The notes beneath the pieces were generated by a model, which was not told the DNA's origin, did not search any database, and was given only the letters and a program-made list of their open reading frames with translations. A program made the position numbers and the translations under genes. This document shows positions 53,841 to 61,519 of a DNA stretch of 64,000 nt, piece after piece. Every line of letters starts with the position of its first letter. Position 1 is the stretch's first letter. The stretch comes from Lachnospiraceae bacterium (GTDB taxonomy: Bacteria > Bacillota > Clostridia > Lachnospirales > Lachnospiraceae). The stretch covers positions 1 through 64,000 of the forward strand of contig JAGAMF010000007.1 of NCBI GenBank assembly GCA_017624855.1, written 5' to 3'.

Positions 53841-53914
53841 AAAGACACAAGCAGAAAAGAGAATGTTCCGATTATTACAAATTGGAAATGCACGGTCTTT
53901 TTACTTGTGTCTTT
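53841..53914. repeat. Inverted repeat between integrase and primase genes
   Basis: AAAGACACAAG (53841-53851) and CTTGTGTCTTT (53904-53914) form an 11-bp perfect stem with a 52-nt loop beyond the 3' end of the integrase. Terminator for the minus-strand integrase or a regulatory hairpin. Confidence 0.5.
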
Positions 53915-53933
53915 ACTTATTTACTTCATTTAC

Positions 53934-55160
53934 TTAAAGTCCAGCATACATCTTGGCTAATTGTTCACCAATTTTCTGCTTTTCCTTTTCGCTCTTGATT
54001 TTGGCATAAATTTTTAAGGTTGTTTCAATGTCTTTGTGACCGACCCAAGCCTGTATTTTCTTTACATCAAAACCGGCGTCAATCAAATTCGACACACAAG
54101 AGTATCTCAAACTGTGAAAATGAACATCTTGAGGTAACTCAGGGTGCTTTTTGATTATTTTTTTGATTAACTTCGACGGATAATCAGGGTAATACATTTT
54201 TCCGTTTTCGTGTTTGAATACATAGTCATTTTCAATGTATGTATTTCCGAAGAACTCACGGAATTTTGTTTGTTTTACCCATTCATTCTTAAATAATTCG
54301 CATAAATCGTCCGTTAACGGATAGGTACGGAAACTCTCATCGGTTTTGGTATCATCCTGCTGGTTGACACGCGTTCCGATAGTAACCGTAGAGGCTACTC
54401 GCAATGTTTTGCGATTTAAGTCTACATTAGACCACTTTAAGCCGATGGCTTCTTCTCTGCGTAAGCCGAAGCGGATAGCAAGAACAAATAGTAGATAGAG
54501 AGGGTGATCTTTTACCAAAGTTAAGAATAATTTGCATTCTTCTTGGTCAAAAAAGTTTGTACCATCAATATTTGTATACTTTTTCTGGCTGATTAATTCC
54601 GCATCGGGTTTTGCTTTTTTTACAACATTTTCACTGACAATGCCATTATCTATGCAGTAATCAAAGATTTGAGAGAATAAAAGCCGAATATCTTTTACAG
54701 TTCTGGCGCTTAATCCTGTTTCAGACCCTTTGCGGACATGAGTAATAGCATTATTACCAGAAGTTAAGAGATAGTTTAGAAAGTTTTCCGCATCTTCTGT
54801 TTTTAATTCATTTATGGAGATATTACCAAAATAATCAGCAATATGTTTACCACGATGAAGGTAAGAAGAATAGGTTGTATTTCTAATTTTTTTCTCTTTA
54901 TTCGCTAAAAAGTGATAGACTGCGTCGCTAATTGCTAGTTGTCCGGAGGATATTTGTTTCCTGCTGTATAAATCAATTAACTTACGATTGCGTAAGTTTT
55001 CTGCTTCATTATAATTTGCAGGAATGTCCGTTAATCCGGTAGCATACCATTTCTTTTGTTGCTTTCGCTGACCGTTAACAATGGTAGAAAAAGAGATAAC
55101 TGCATAGAGTTTCCCTTTTTTTGACTGTATGCCATTGGGTCTTTTTACTTGTCTTTTCAT
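53934..55160 (-). CDS. Tyrosine site-specific integrase
   Basis: The 408-residue phage-type integrase has an N-terminal arm-binding domain (about residues 1-60, KGKLYAVISFSTIVNGQRKQ) and a SAM-like core-binding domain (about 65-165). The catalytic domain has Arg in RFGLRREEAIGLKW (about 231), HSLRYSCVSNL (about 350), VGHKDIETTLKIYAK (His about 375, Tyr about 384). All catalytic residues are present. It should recombine the tRNA-Pro repeats. Lies 11 bp downstream of the excisionase gene. Confidence 0.95.
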   Translation of the reverse strand: MKRQVKRPNGIQSKKGKLYAVISFSTIVNGQRKQQKKWYATGLTDIPANYNEAENLRNRKLIDLYSRKQISSGQLAISDAVYHFLANKEKKIRNTTYSSYLHRGKHIADYFGNISINELKTEDAENFLNYLLTSGNNAITHVRKGSETGLSARTVKDIRLLFSQIFDYCIDNGIVSENVVKKAKPDAELISQKKYTNIDGTNFFDQEECKLFLTLVKDHPLYLLFVLAIRFGLRREEAIGLKWSNVDLNRKTLRVASTVTIGTRVNQQDDTKTDESFRTYPLTDDLCELFKNEWVKQTKFREFFGNTYIENDYVFKHENGKMYYPDYPSKLIKKIIKKHPELPQDVHFHSLRYSCVSNLIDAGFDVKKIQAWVGHKDIETTLKIYAKIKSEKEKQKIGEQLAKMYAGL

Positions 55161-55170
55161 AATGTTTCAA

Positions 55171-55362
55171 TTAACTGAAACTCAAAAGAAATTTAATTAA
55201 AGAATCTTTTGTAATCAAATACTTTTTGCCTAATTTCATTGAGGGAAGCGTTCCGTCTTTGATAAGACCATAAACGGTATTTTTACCCAGCCTTAAGACT
55301 TCACAAACTTCGTCAATGGTTAATACATCATTATAATTGATTAACATTGAGTTTCTGCTCAT
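55171..55362 (-). CDS. Excisionase-like helix-turn-helix protein
   Basis: The 63-residue protein has LTIDEVCEVLRLGKNTVYGLIKDGTLPSMKLGKKYLI, the winged HTH pattern of phage/transposon excisionases. AAAGGAGG lies 6 bp before the ATG. It forms an operon with the integrase under the promoter at 55431-55458. Confidence 0.88.
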   Translation of the reverse strand: MSRNSMLINYNDVLTIDEVCEVLRLGKNTVYGLIKDGTLPSMKLGKKYLITKDSLIKFLLSFS

Positions 55363-55397
55363 AATTATCCTCCTTTCTTTATAAAGCGTTCTTATAA

Positions 55398-55483
55398 GTT
55401 AATGAACATTAACAAATAAGTTATAGTTCTATTATATACGTGTTGCATAAAAAGTCAACACTTTTTTGCGCTCGAACATTAAC
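55398..55483. promoter_or_regulatory. Operator region between excisionase and repressor genes
   Basis: GTTAATG-AA-CATTAAC (55398-55413) is a perfect 16-bp palindrome. Its half GAACATTAAC (55404-55413) recurs at 55474-55483. GTGTTG...CAACAC arms (55440-55461) enclose the -35 of the minus promoter. Typical switch region for a CI-type repressor. Confidence 0.6.
55431..55458 (-). promoter_or_regulatory. Promoter of xis-int
   Basis: Minus strand TTGACT (55458-55453), 16-bp spacer, TATAAT (55436-55431). Confidence 0.75.
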
Positions 55484-55555
55484 TTTTTTGCTTGAAAAAA
55501 GCGAAAGATATGGTAAAATAGAAAATAAGAAGATAAATGAAAGGAAATAAAGAGT

Positions 55556-56161
55556 ATGTCTGTTATATCTAACCCATTAGGGCAAGACTATTTACAGTTT
55601 ATGGAGGATACATCTGCACAAAGAACCGGCAGGCGTATTCAAGCCATTAGACGTGATAAAGGAATATCAACAAGTGAATTGGGTTCCCAAATTAATTTGA
55701 CGGTGGATAGAATACGTCAATATGAAAATGGATATAGAAAACCAAAAACAGAAATGCTGCAACAAATGGCATCTGCATTAGAAGTCAATACGTTGGCATT
55801 GGTAGATTCTGCACCGGTGACCTTCATTAGCACAATGTTTGTCTTTTTTGAGTTGGAACAAAAATATGGATTGAAGCCGGAGATGATAGGGGATAGGCTG
55901 GTATTATCGCTAGATGATAGTAGTTCGGTATTATCTGATTATTTGCAAAGATGGCATGAAAAAATCTGCGATAAGAATACTGAATTGGAGAGTGTATCAG
56001 CAGAGGAAGATAGGGCAACTATTGAGAAGGAGTATCGTATTTGGAAATACACATTTCCAGAGTCAATAGCAATTAATAAAGATAATACTACAAAAAGAGA
56101 TAAATTATTAGAAGATATTAAAAAACTTCAAGAACAATTAAAGCAACTAGAAGATGAGTAG
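55556..56161 (+). CDS. XRE/CI-type repressor of the element
   Basis: The 201-residue protein has an HTH at about residues 23-78 (IQAIRRDKGISTSELGSQINLTVDRIRQYENG) and a helical, coiled-coil C-terminus (KDKLLEDIKKLQEQLKQL-type) suited to dimerisation. No peptidase domain, so it is not a self-cleaving LexA-type repressor. Divergent from xis-int, so it probably controls excision. A TTGCTT/TAAAAT promoter lies about 30 bp upstream. Confidence 0.85.
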   Translation: MSVISNPLGQDYLQFMEDTSAQRTGRRIQAIRRDKGISTSELGSQINLTVDRIRQYENGYRKPKTEMLQQMASALEVNTLALVDSAPVTFISTMFVFFELEQKYGLKPEMIGDRLVLSLDDSSSVLSDYLQRWHEKICDKNTELESVSAEEDRATIEKEYRIWKYTFPESIAINKDNTTKRDKLLEDIKKLQEQLKQLEDE

Positions 56162-56403
56162 TAATAATATAAAAGTTTTAGGTGTGCTAAAAATATTCTT
56201 TGAATAATATAACATCACTAAAAAAGTAGCAAATTAGGTGGGGTAATGATTAACAAAAATTTTGTAGAAGTAAAGAGAAATATTATTGGGAATAGAACTT
56301 AGGTTACGGTATATTATTATGTTTATAAAGTGTAAAGCAAGAAAGTGAAAAGGGAACAGCATAAGAAAAAACTTATAATGTTTGCAGAAGAGGTGAAATA
56401 ATT

Positions 56404-57258
56404 ATGAAAGGTATGTATAATATTTTTGAAGAGAGAAAAGATGACTTGCAGATAGAATTATGGGAAAAAATATTATGTTTGGAACCGCCATATAGACAGA
56501 CCAAAATTGAATATAGTGATTATAAAGATATAGTAAAAACTAAAAAAATATGCATAGATTCATACTGTGAAAAATGTGATGATAAAAAAGTTTTTCTGTG
56601 TAATATTAATAAAGAATTGGAAGAAATGTTAGGGGATTGGTTAAGTGCAAGACCGATGCCGGGTTATGTTAATAACTTATCTGATGAAGATGTGTTTAAA
56701 AATAAGTTATATTTTATAGATTTAGTATTTTCGTGTGCAAAATGCGGTGAGAAACACCACTATTCACTGATGTTTAAGGGTGATATTGTAATTAAAATAG
56801 GGCAGTATCCGTCTTTTGCGAGAGAAGAAGAACAAAAATTATTAAAATATAGGAATTTGATAAGTAAATTTTACATAGAACTTAAACAATCTGTGAGTGC
56901 GTATTCCCAACATATGGGTATAGCCGCATTTGTTTATTTAAGAAGAATTTTTGAATATATTATTGAAAACGAGTATGATAAAATAAATACAGAAATCAGT
57001 GAGAAAAAAGTATCTTTTGATGAAAAGATGAAAGCGGTAGATAAAAAGTGGAATATTATTCCTGATGAACTAGATTCGCAAAAAAGTAAAATCTATCAGG
57101 TACTGAGTAAGGGAATACATGAGTACGAAGAGGAAGAGTGTTACGAATTATACCCCTATATGAAAACGATAATTTTAATTATTTTAGATAAATATTTATA
57201 TGAAAAGGACAAGGCAATTCAACTTAAAGAATTGTCGAAAATGCTTGGGAACATATAA
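56404..57258 (+). CDS. Zinc-ribbon protein with HEPN-like C-terminus
   Basis: 284 residues. Residues about 51-120 contain YCEKCDDKKVFLC and CAKCGEKHHY, a split CxxC...CxxC zinc ribbon. The C-terminal region (about 160-280) is helical, with LRRIFEYIIENEYDKI and LSKGIHEYEEEECYELYPYMKTIILIILDKYL, a pattern of HEPN/DUF4145-like helical domains. Its 3' end is 31 bp before the AlbA_2-ATPase gene, so the two form a pair. Toxin or defence component is possible. A TATAAT at 56374-56379 and AGAGGTG precede it; the 56162-56403 gap otherwise shows no gene. Confidence 0.72.
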   Translation: MKGMYNIFEERKDDLQIELWEKILCLEPPYRQTKIEYSDYKDIVKTKKICIDSYCEKCDDKKVFLCNINKELEEMLGDWLSARPMPGYVNNLSDEDVFKNKLYFIDLVFSCAKCGEKHHYSLMFKGDIVIKIGQYPSFAREEEQKLLKYRNLISKFYIELKQSVSAYSQHMGIAAFVYLRRIFEYIIENEYDKINTEISEKKVSFDEKMKAVDKKWNIIPDELDSQKSKIYQVLSKGIHEYEEEECYELYPYMKTIILIILDKYLYEKDKAIQLKELSKMLGNI

Positions 57259-57289
57259 TTGGGATATTTTAACAGGTATAGGAGTACAT

Positions 57290-58738
57290 ATGGAAAGCAA
57301 TAAAAAATTAGTTCTTGAATTATGTAAGTTACCCGACGAAACCGCGTGGGTAGAATTCAAACATAATAATTATGATCCTAAAATGATAGGTGAAGATATT
57401 AGTGCTCTTGCTAATTCTGCGACTTTACATGAGAAAAATTGTGCATATATGATTTGGGGTGTAGATGATAAAACGCACGAAATAGTGGGAACAAATTATA
57501 ATTTGCAGAATATAAAAAAAGGAGATCAGGAATTAGAGAATTGGCTTCGTTGTTTATTGTCAGATAATGCTGATTTCGAGTTTGAGTCTGTTGAAATTGA
57601 GAATAAAAATGTTGGCATACTCATAATATATAGTGCAGCCTCTTTTCCTGTAAAGTTTGAAAAGACTGACTATATCAGAATAGGAAGTTATACAAAGAAA
57701 TTGAAAGAATATCCAGCAGTCGAATCTCAATTATGGGACAAGATTAAAAATAAAAGATATGAGGAACAATGGGCAAAATTTGATTTATCGTTAAATGATG
57801 CACTGCAATTATTAGATTTTGGTGTATATTTTGATTTGACAAATACCCAGATACCATCAACATCCGAAGGAATAGTTCACTATTTAATCGAAGAAAAGAT
57901 AATTGTTAAACAAGACAATGGTTTATATGCAATTACAAATATGGGAGCACTTTTATTTGCAAAGAGATTAGCAGATTTTGACAAAGTATCTCGTAAGGCA
58001 ATGCGTATTGTTCAATATGATGGAAATAACCGAATGGTAATGTTGAAAGAAAATGTAGAAAAGAAAGGGTATGCGATAGATTTTGAAAATCTCATAAAAT
58101 ATATTGATGCTTTAATTCCTACTCAGGAACTGATTGAAGAAGCGTTAAGGGAAAAAAAGAGTGCATATCCTATTCTTGCAATTCGCGAAGCGGTTGCAAA
58201 TGCTTTGATACATCAAGATTTTTCTATATCCGGAACGGGACCGGTTGTGGAAGTATTTAGTAATAGAATAGAGATAACTAATGCGGGTACACCTTTAGTT
58301 GATGTTTTTCGAATTATTGATAATCCACCTAAATCTAGAAATGAAAAGTTGGCGGAGTTAATGCGCCGATTACGAATGTGTGAAGAGTTGGGAACTGGAT
58401 GGGATAAAATGGCTATGGCGTGTGAATTATCATTGCTTCCTGCGCCTAAAATTGATTTATATCAATCTAATACCAGAGTTACGCTATTTTCGGAAATACC
58501 TTTTACGAGTTTGTCTTCGGATGAAAAATTGTGGGCATGTTATTTACACGCGTGTATCAAGCAGGTGCAGGGTGAACAAATGACTAACAGTTCATTGAGA
58601 GAACGATTTGGACTTAAAGATTCATCCGCAGCAACTGTTTCGCGATTAATAAAAGAAGCGATAGATAAGGAATATATAAAGCCACTGGATCCGGATACCG
58701 CGCCAAGATATATGAGATATATTCCGCGTTGGGCATAA
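57290..58738 (+). CDS. AlbA_2 (Schlafen-like) domain ATP-binding protein
   Basis: The 482-residue protein starts ETAWVEFKHNNYDPKMIGEDISALANSA, the AlbA_2 pattern (about residues 15-130). The middle contains AIREAVANALIHQDFS (about 292) and RIEITNAGTPL (about 326), as in the GHKL-like ATPase of RecG-like predicted helicases. GTGWDKM follows near 370, with a winged helix at the end. Often found on mobile elements as regulators or defence genes. GGAGTAC fixes the ATG at 57290. Second gene of the pair with 56404. Confidence 0.85.
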   Translation: MESNKKLVLELCKLPDETAWVEFKHNNYDPKMIGEDISALANSATLHEKNCAYMIWGVDDKTHEIVGTNYNLQNIKKGDQELENWLRCLLSDNADFEFESVEIENKNVGILIIYSAASFPVKFEKTDYIRIGSYTKKLKEYPAVESQLWDKIKNKRYEEQWAKFDLSLNDALQLLDFGVYFDLTNTQIPSTSEGIVHYLIEEKIIVKQDNGLYAITNMGALLFAKRLADFDKVSRKAMRIVQYDGNNRMVMLKENVEKKGYAIDFENLIKYIDALIPTQELIEEALREKKSAYPILAIREAVANALIHQDFSISGTGPVVEVFSNRIEITNAGTPLVDVFRIIDNPPKSRNEKLAELMRRLRMCEELGTGWDKMAMACELSLLPAPKIDLYQSNTRVTLFSEIPFTSLSSDEKLWACYLHACIKQVQGEQMTNSSLRERFGLKDSSAATVSRLIKEAIDKEYIKPLDPDTAPRYMRYIPRWA

Positions 58739-58740
58739 TT

Positions 58741-59019
58741 TAACTTGCCGGTAACTTGCTGGTAATTTGCAGACAAAAACTAAGAATATAGAGAATGTAT
58801 TTTTGATTGAAACAAACCACAAGATATAGTGTCTGTTTTTCAAAAACAGTAAAATTTTAACTTGCAGACACTTTTCTTGTGGTCAAATTTTTAGAATTCT
58901 AACTTGCTGGTAATTTGCAGAAAAACGCAAAAAAGATTCGTAAAATATGCAAAAAGTTTGGAAAAAAGATGTTTTTAGCCAACTTTTTTGGGATTTTTAA
59001 TTTGCGCGTAATTTGCAAT
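58741..59019 (+). repeat. 11-bp iterons TAA(C/T)TTGCNNN
   Basis: Three head-to-tail copies at 58741-58773, one at 58858-58868, two at 58900-58921 and two at 58998-59019: eight copies of TAACTTGC or TAATTTGC, each adjacent pair spaced exactly 11 bp, so on the same DNA face. This fits binding sites of a replication initiator or a regulator. The region has no gene. Confidence 0.8.
58816..58883. repeat. Nested inverted repeat (cruciform)
   Basis: ACCACAAGA...AGTGTCT (58816-58834) pairs with AGACACT...TCTTGTGGT (58866-58883). Inside it lies CTGTTTTT/AAAAACAG (58833-58849). One iteron (58858-58868) overlaps the structure. Located between two iteron blocks. Confidence 0.7.
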
Positions 59020-59042
59020 ATATGTACATATAAGGGAATGCA

Positions 59043-59531
59043 ATGTCAAAACTTAAGAGAGAAGATTTGAAAATGGGAAGAACTAATATAATTCTAAAAT
59101 CCGATGTTAAAATCGAAATGAAAGTTGAAAGGACAATTAATTGTCAGATTAATATTACTTCTCAATTAGCACGCATGCATTGGTTTATGCATGAACATGA
59201 CAATGATATTAATGATCCGAGTTGTCCACATTGTCATTCGATGGAGGGTAATCACAAATTAGATATATATTCCGGTAACATATATGAATATCCAAAGAAA
59301 AAATATAAGTCTAAATTATCTAAAAAAGAAATGAAAACATTGTGGGAAGAAGAAGGATTTTTAGAATTAGTATTAAAAGAAAGAGAATGGTATAACGAAA
59401 ATTATCATAAAAAAAATCCGAGACGTTATCCTGCATTACCACCCCTGCCAATAACTCAAAAGCATAACAAGTCTATTATACGAGTCACAAGAAGATGGAT
59501 GAGCAGAAATGAAAAAAGAATATGTAAGTAG
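59043..59531 (+). CDS. Hypothetical basic protein with His/Cys cluster
   Basis: 162 residues, strongly basic C-terminus (RRYPALPPLP, RVTRRWMSR). The middle holds HEHDNDINDPSCPHCHSMEGNH (in pieces HEHD and CPHCH), a possible zinc site. No recognised family. Last gene before attR and just downstream of the iterons, so it may act at that site. Confidence 0.65.
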   Translation: MSKLKREDLKMGRTNIILKSDVKIEMKVERTINCQINITSQLARMHWFMHEHDNDINDPSCPHCHSMEGNHKLDIYSGNIYEYPKKKYKSKLSKKEMKTLWEEEGFLELVLKEREWYNENYHKKNPRRYPALPPLPITQKHNKSIIRVTRRWMSRNEKRICK

Positions 59532-59573
59532 GGGTAGATAGTGCTTTGTGTGGCAGGAATCTAAAATAGAAGT

Positions 59574-59592
59574 AGTTCTAACCAAGTTCTAC
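59574..59592 (+). repeat. Right pair of putative integrase arm sites
   Basis: AGTTCTAACC at 59574-59583 and the partial AGTTCTAC at 59585-59592, again phased by 11 bp and same orientation as the left pair. About 115-130 bp inside attR. Confidence 0.6.
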
Positions 59593-59705
59593 TTTTGCCA
59601 CTTTTTAATAGGTTTTTGATAGTTTTGCTTAAAAAATATTTTTAAAGAAATGCCGTAAAACAAGGCATTTCGAGACACTATGAAACACAGAAAAGTGTAC
59701 CGATT

Positions 59706-59744
59706 TGCGTTCGGGACGCAGAGGTCGCAGGTTCAAATCCTGTC
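59706..59744 (+). repeat. attR core, 39-bp direct repeat
   Basis: Identical to 42162-42200. Lacks the 5' half of the tRNA, so it is not a gene. Two differences follow just beyond the core (tcatct instead of gcatcg). Confidence 0.92.
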
Positions 59745-59756
59745 TCATCTATACTT

Positions 59757-60029
59757 TTATTCCATCTTATTTCTTTCTTTCATTTTCAGTACAAATACAA
59801 TAATAACAGCCGTAAGAATAACAGCACCGTATATCAAAAAATCAAATTTTAGTTCTTCCAGCCAAGAAGGGTACGGGGCGCTATACATTGCCGGATGTGC
59901 TTGGTAATCAAAATATATGCGTAAAAATCTGCCGGTAAAAGCTCCGGAAAAAATAAATATAACGCGGGTAAAGTATTTTCTTATTTTTATAAGTGTATTC
60001 ATCTCTCTTTTATTTGTCAGTTCATTCAT
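59757..60029 (-). CDS. Hypothetical small membrane protein
   Basis: 90 residues (start at 60029 with AAAGGAG; a longer reading to 60137 lacks a site). Two hydrophobic segments (about residues 18-35 and 62-82). No recognised family. First chromosomal gene right of attR. Confidence 0.6.
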   Translation of the reverse strand: MNELTNKREMNTLIKIRKYFTRVIFIFSGAFTGRFLRIYFDYQAHPAMYSAPYPSWLEELKFDFLIYGAVILTAVIIVFVLKMKERNKME

Positions 60030-60265
60030 GGTATTAATACTCCTTTGTTTTGTGTTTCTAAATATAAAACACCTAAGGAGTAAAATAGGTTTCAAAAAAA
60101 TAAAAAACAGTAATAATTTAAATAAAATGATACACATTTTCCTAATTGATTTGCGCCGACCCTCATAAATATTTTATTATTAAGGTTAAAAATTCCCATA
60201 CTATTTGTAAATTTAACTTTTATGGGATATATTATGAATATATGCCAAAAAAGGGGGTATTACAT

Positions 60266-61450
60266 ATGGCAGAATTAAAATGTCCTCATTGCGGACAGGC
60301 TTTTACGGTGGATGATACAGAGCTCAGCTCTATTATTAAGCAGATTCGTGACAGTGAATTCGAGAAGGATATTCATGTTCGTTTGGAGCAGGAGAATAAG
60401 CGTCATGAGTTGGAACTGAAAGCGCAGGAAAACGATATTCGCCTTAAAACCAAGGAAGCTTATGACAAAGAAATCGAAAATTTAAAAGAACAGCTCCGCA
60501 AGGCAGAGGATCGCACCAAAGAATTAAAAGCAGAGTTAAACAGTTCGGAAGATAAAAAGAAATTGGCCGTAATGGAAGCGGTAAAGAAAGTAGAAGACGA
60601 GAAGCGTGATTTGGAGAATGATCTTGCCCAGGAGAAGGATATGAATCGTCTCCGTCTTGCCCAGAAGGATGAACAGATTGCTTATTATAAGGATATGAAG
60701 GCTCGTCTGAATACCAAAATGGTGGGCGAAACCTTGGAACAGCACTGTGAGACACAGTTTAATCAGTTGCGTGCCACAGCCTTCCGTAACGCGTATTTTG
60801 AGAAGGATAACGATGCCAGCAGCGGTAGTAAGGGAGACTATATCTATCGTGAATATGATGAAAACGGCATAGAAATTGTTTCCATTATGTTCGATATGAA
60901 GAATGAATCGGATGAAACCAAGACCAAACATAAAAACGAAGATTTCTTCAAGGAACTGGACAAAGACCGTAATGAAAAGAACTGCGAATATGCGGTTTTG
61001 GTATCGCTTCTTGAAAGCGACAGTGAATTATATAATGCCGGAATTGTGGACGTTTCCTATAAATATGATAAAATGTATGTAGTGCGTCCTCAGTGCTTCA
61101 TTCCCATCATTACCTTGCTTCGCAATGCAGCCATGAATGCGTTGACTTATAAGCAGGAATTGGCAGCTGTGCGTAATCAGGATATCGATATTACCAATTT
61201 TGAAGATAACCTGAAAATGTTTAAGGAAGACTTCGGTAGAAATTATACCTTGGCTCACAATCACTTCGATAAGGCAATCGAAGCCATCGATAAGAGCATT
61301 CAGCAGCTGGAAAGGGTGAAGAAAGAGTTACAGGGTTCCGATAATCAGTTGCGCATCGCCAACAATAAGGTGGATGATGTCAGCGTGAAGAAGCTTACCA
61401 AGAACAATCCTACCATGCAGGCGAAGTTCGACGCATTGAAGAAGCAGTAA
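60266..61450 (+). CDS. DUF2130 family protein
   Basis: 394 residues. N-terminal zinc-ribbon-like CPHCGQAF, a long coiled-coil (about residues 25-135), then the DUF2130 domain with GETLEQHCETQFNQLRATAF (about 152) and FDMKNESDETKTKHKNEDFFKELDKDR in pattern (about 210). Family members resemble nuclease-fold cores, possible DNA processing, but function is unknown. Start at 60266 fixed by AAGGGGG. Confidence 0.88.
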   Translation: MAELKCPHCGQAFTVDDTELSSIIKQIRDSEFEKDIHVRLEQENKRHELELKAQENDIRLKTKEAYDKEIENLKEQLRKAEDRTKELKAELNSSEDKKKLAVMEAVKKVEDEKRDLENDLAQEKDMNRLRLAQKDEQIAYYKDMKARLNTKMVGETLEQHCETQFNQLRATAFRNAYFEKDNDASSGSKGDYIYREYDENGIEIVSIMFDMKNESDETKTKHKNEDFFKELDKDRNEKNCEYAVLVSLLESDSELYNAGIVDVSYKYDKMYVVRPQCFIPIITLLRNAAMNALTYKQELAAVRNQDIDITNFEDNLKMFKEDFGRNYTLAHNHFDKAIEAIDKSIQQLERVKKELQGSDNQLRIANNKVDDVSVKKLTKNNPTMQAKFDALKKQ

Positions 61451-61519
61451 TTTTATTTCATTGAAGAGAAAACATTGTATGCATACATGCGAAGGTACGG
61501 TATAAAACGGAGGGAAATC

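Larger units (their letters stand above)
42162..59744. mobile_element. 17.6-kb tRNA-Pro integrated element (satellite- or IME-like)
   Basis: Bounded by 39-bp identical direct repeats (42162-42200 and 59706-59744). It contains a tyrosine integrase, an excisionase, a divergent CI-type repressor, a primase-helicase, a serine recombinase, XRE regulators and mostly unrecognised small genes. The sequence is visibly more AT-rich than the flanks. Because no structural phage genes, relaxase or conjugation genes are seen, a phage satellite or mobilisable island is most likely. The size also fits (10-18 kb for PICI). The integrase lies about 4.5 kb inside the right end, not next to att. Confidence 0.88.

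Noticed and set aside
56246-56302. 18-codon open frame with a GGTGGGG site
   Set aside because: Too short and without recognisable features; likely chance in AT-rich sequence.
58741-59019. Repeated motif resembling a CRISPR array
   Set aside because: The repeats are 11 bp with irregular gaps and no unique equal-length spacers. They fit iterons.
42162-59744. Complete prophage
   Set aside because: No terminase, portal, capsid, tail or lysis genes were seen, and 17.6 kb is too small for a tailed phage with these contents.
59706-59755. tRNA-like sequence with anticodon and T-arm
   Set aside because: It lacks the 5' half and acceptor strand of a tRNA. It is the attR copy of the integration repeat.
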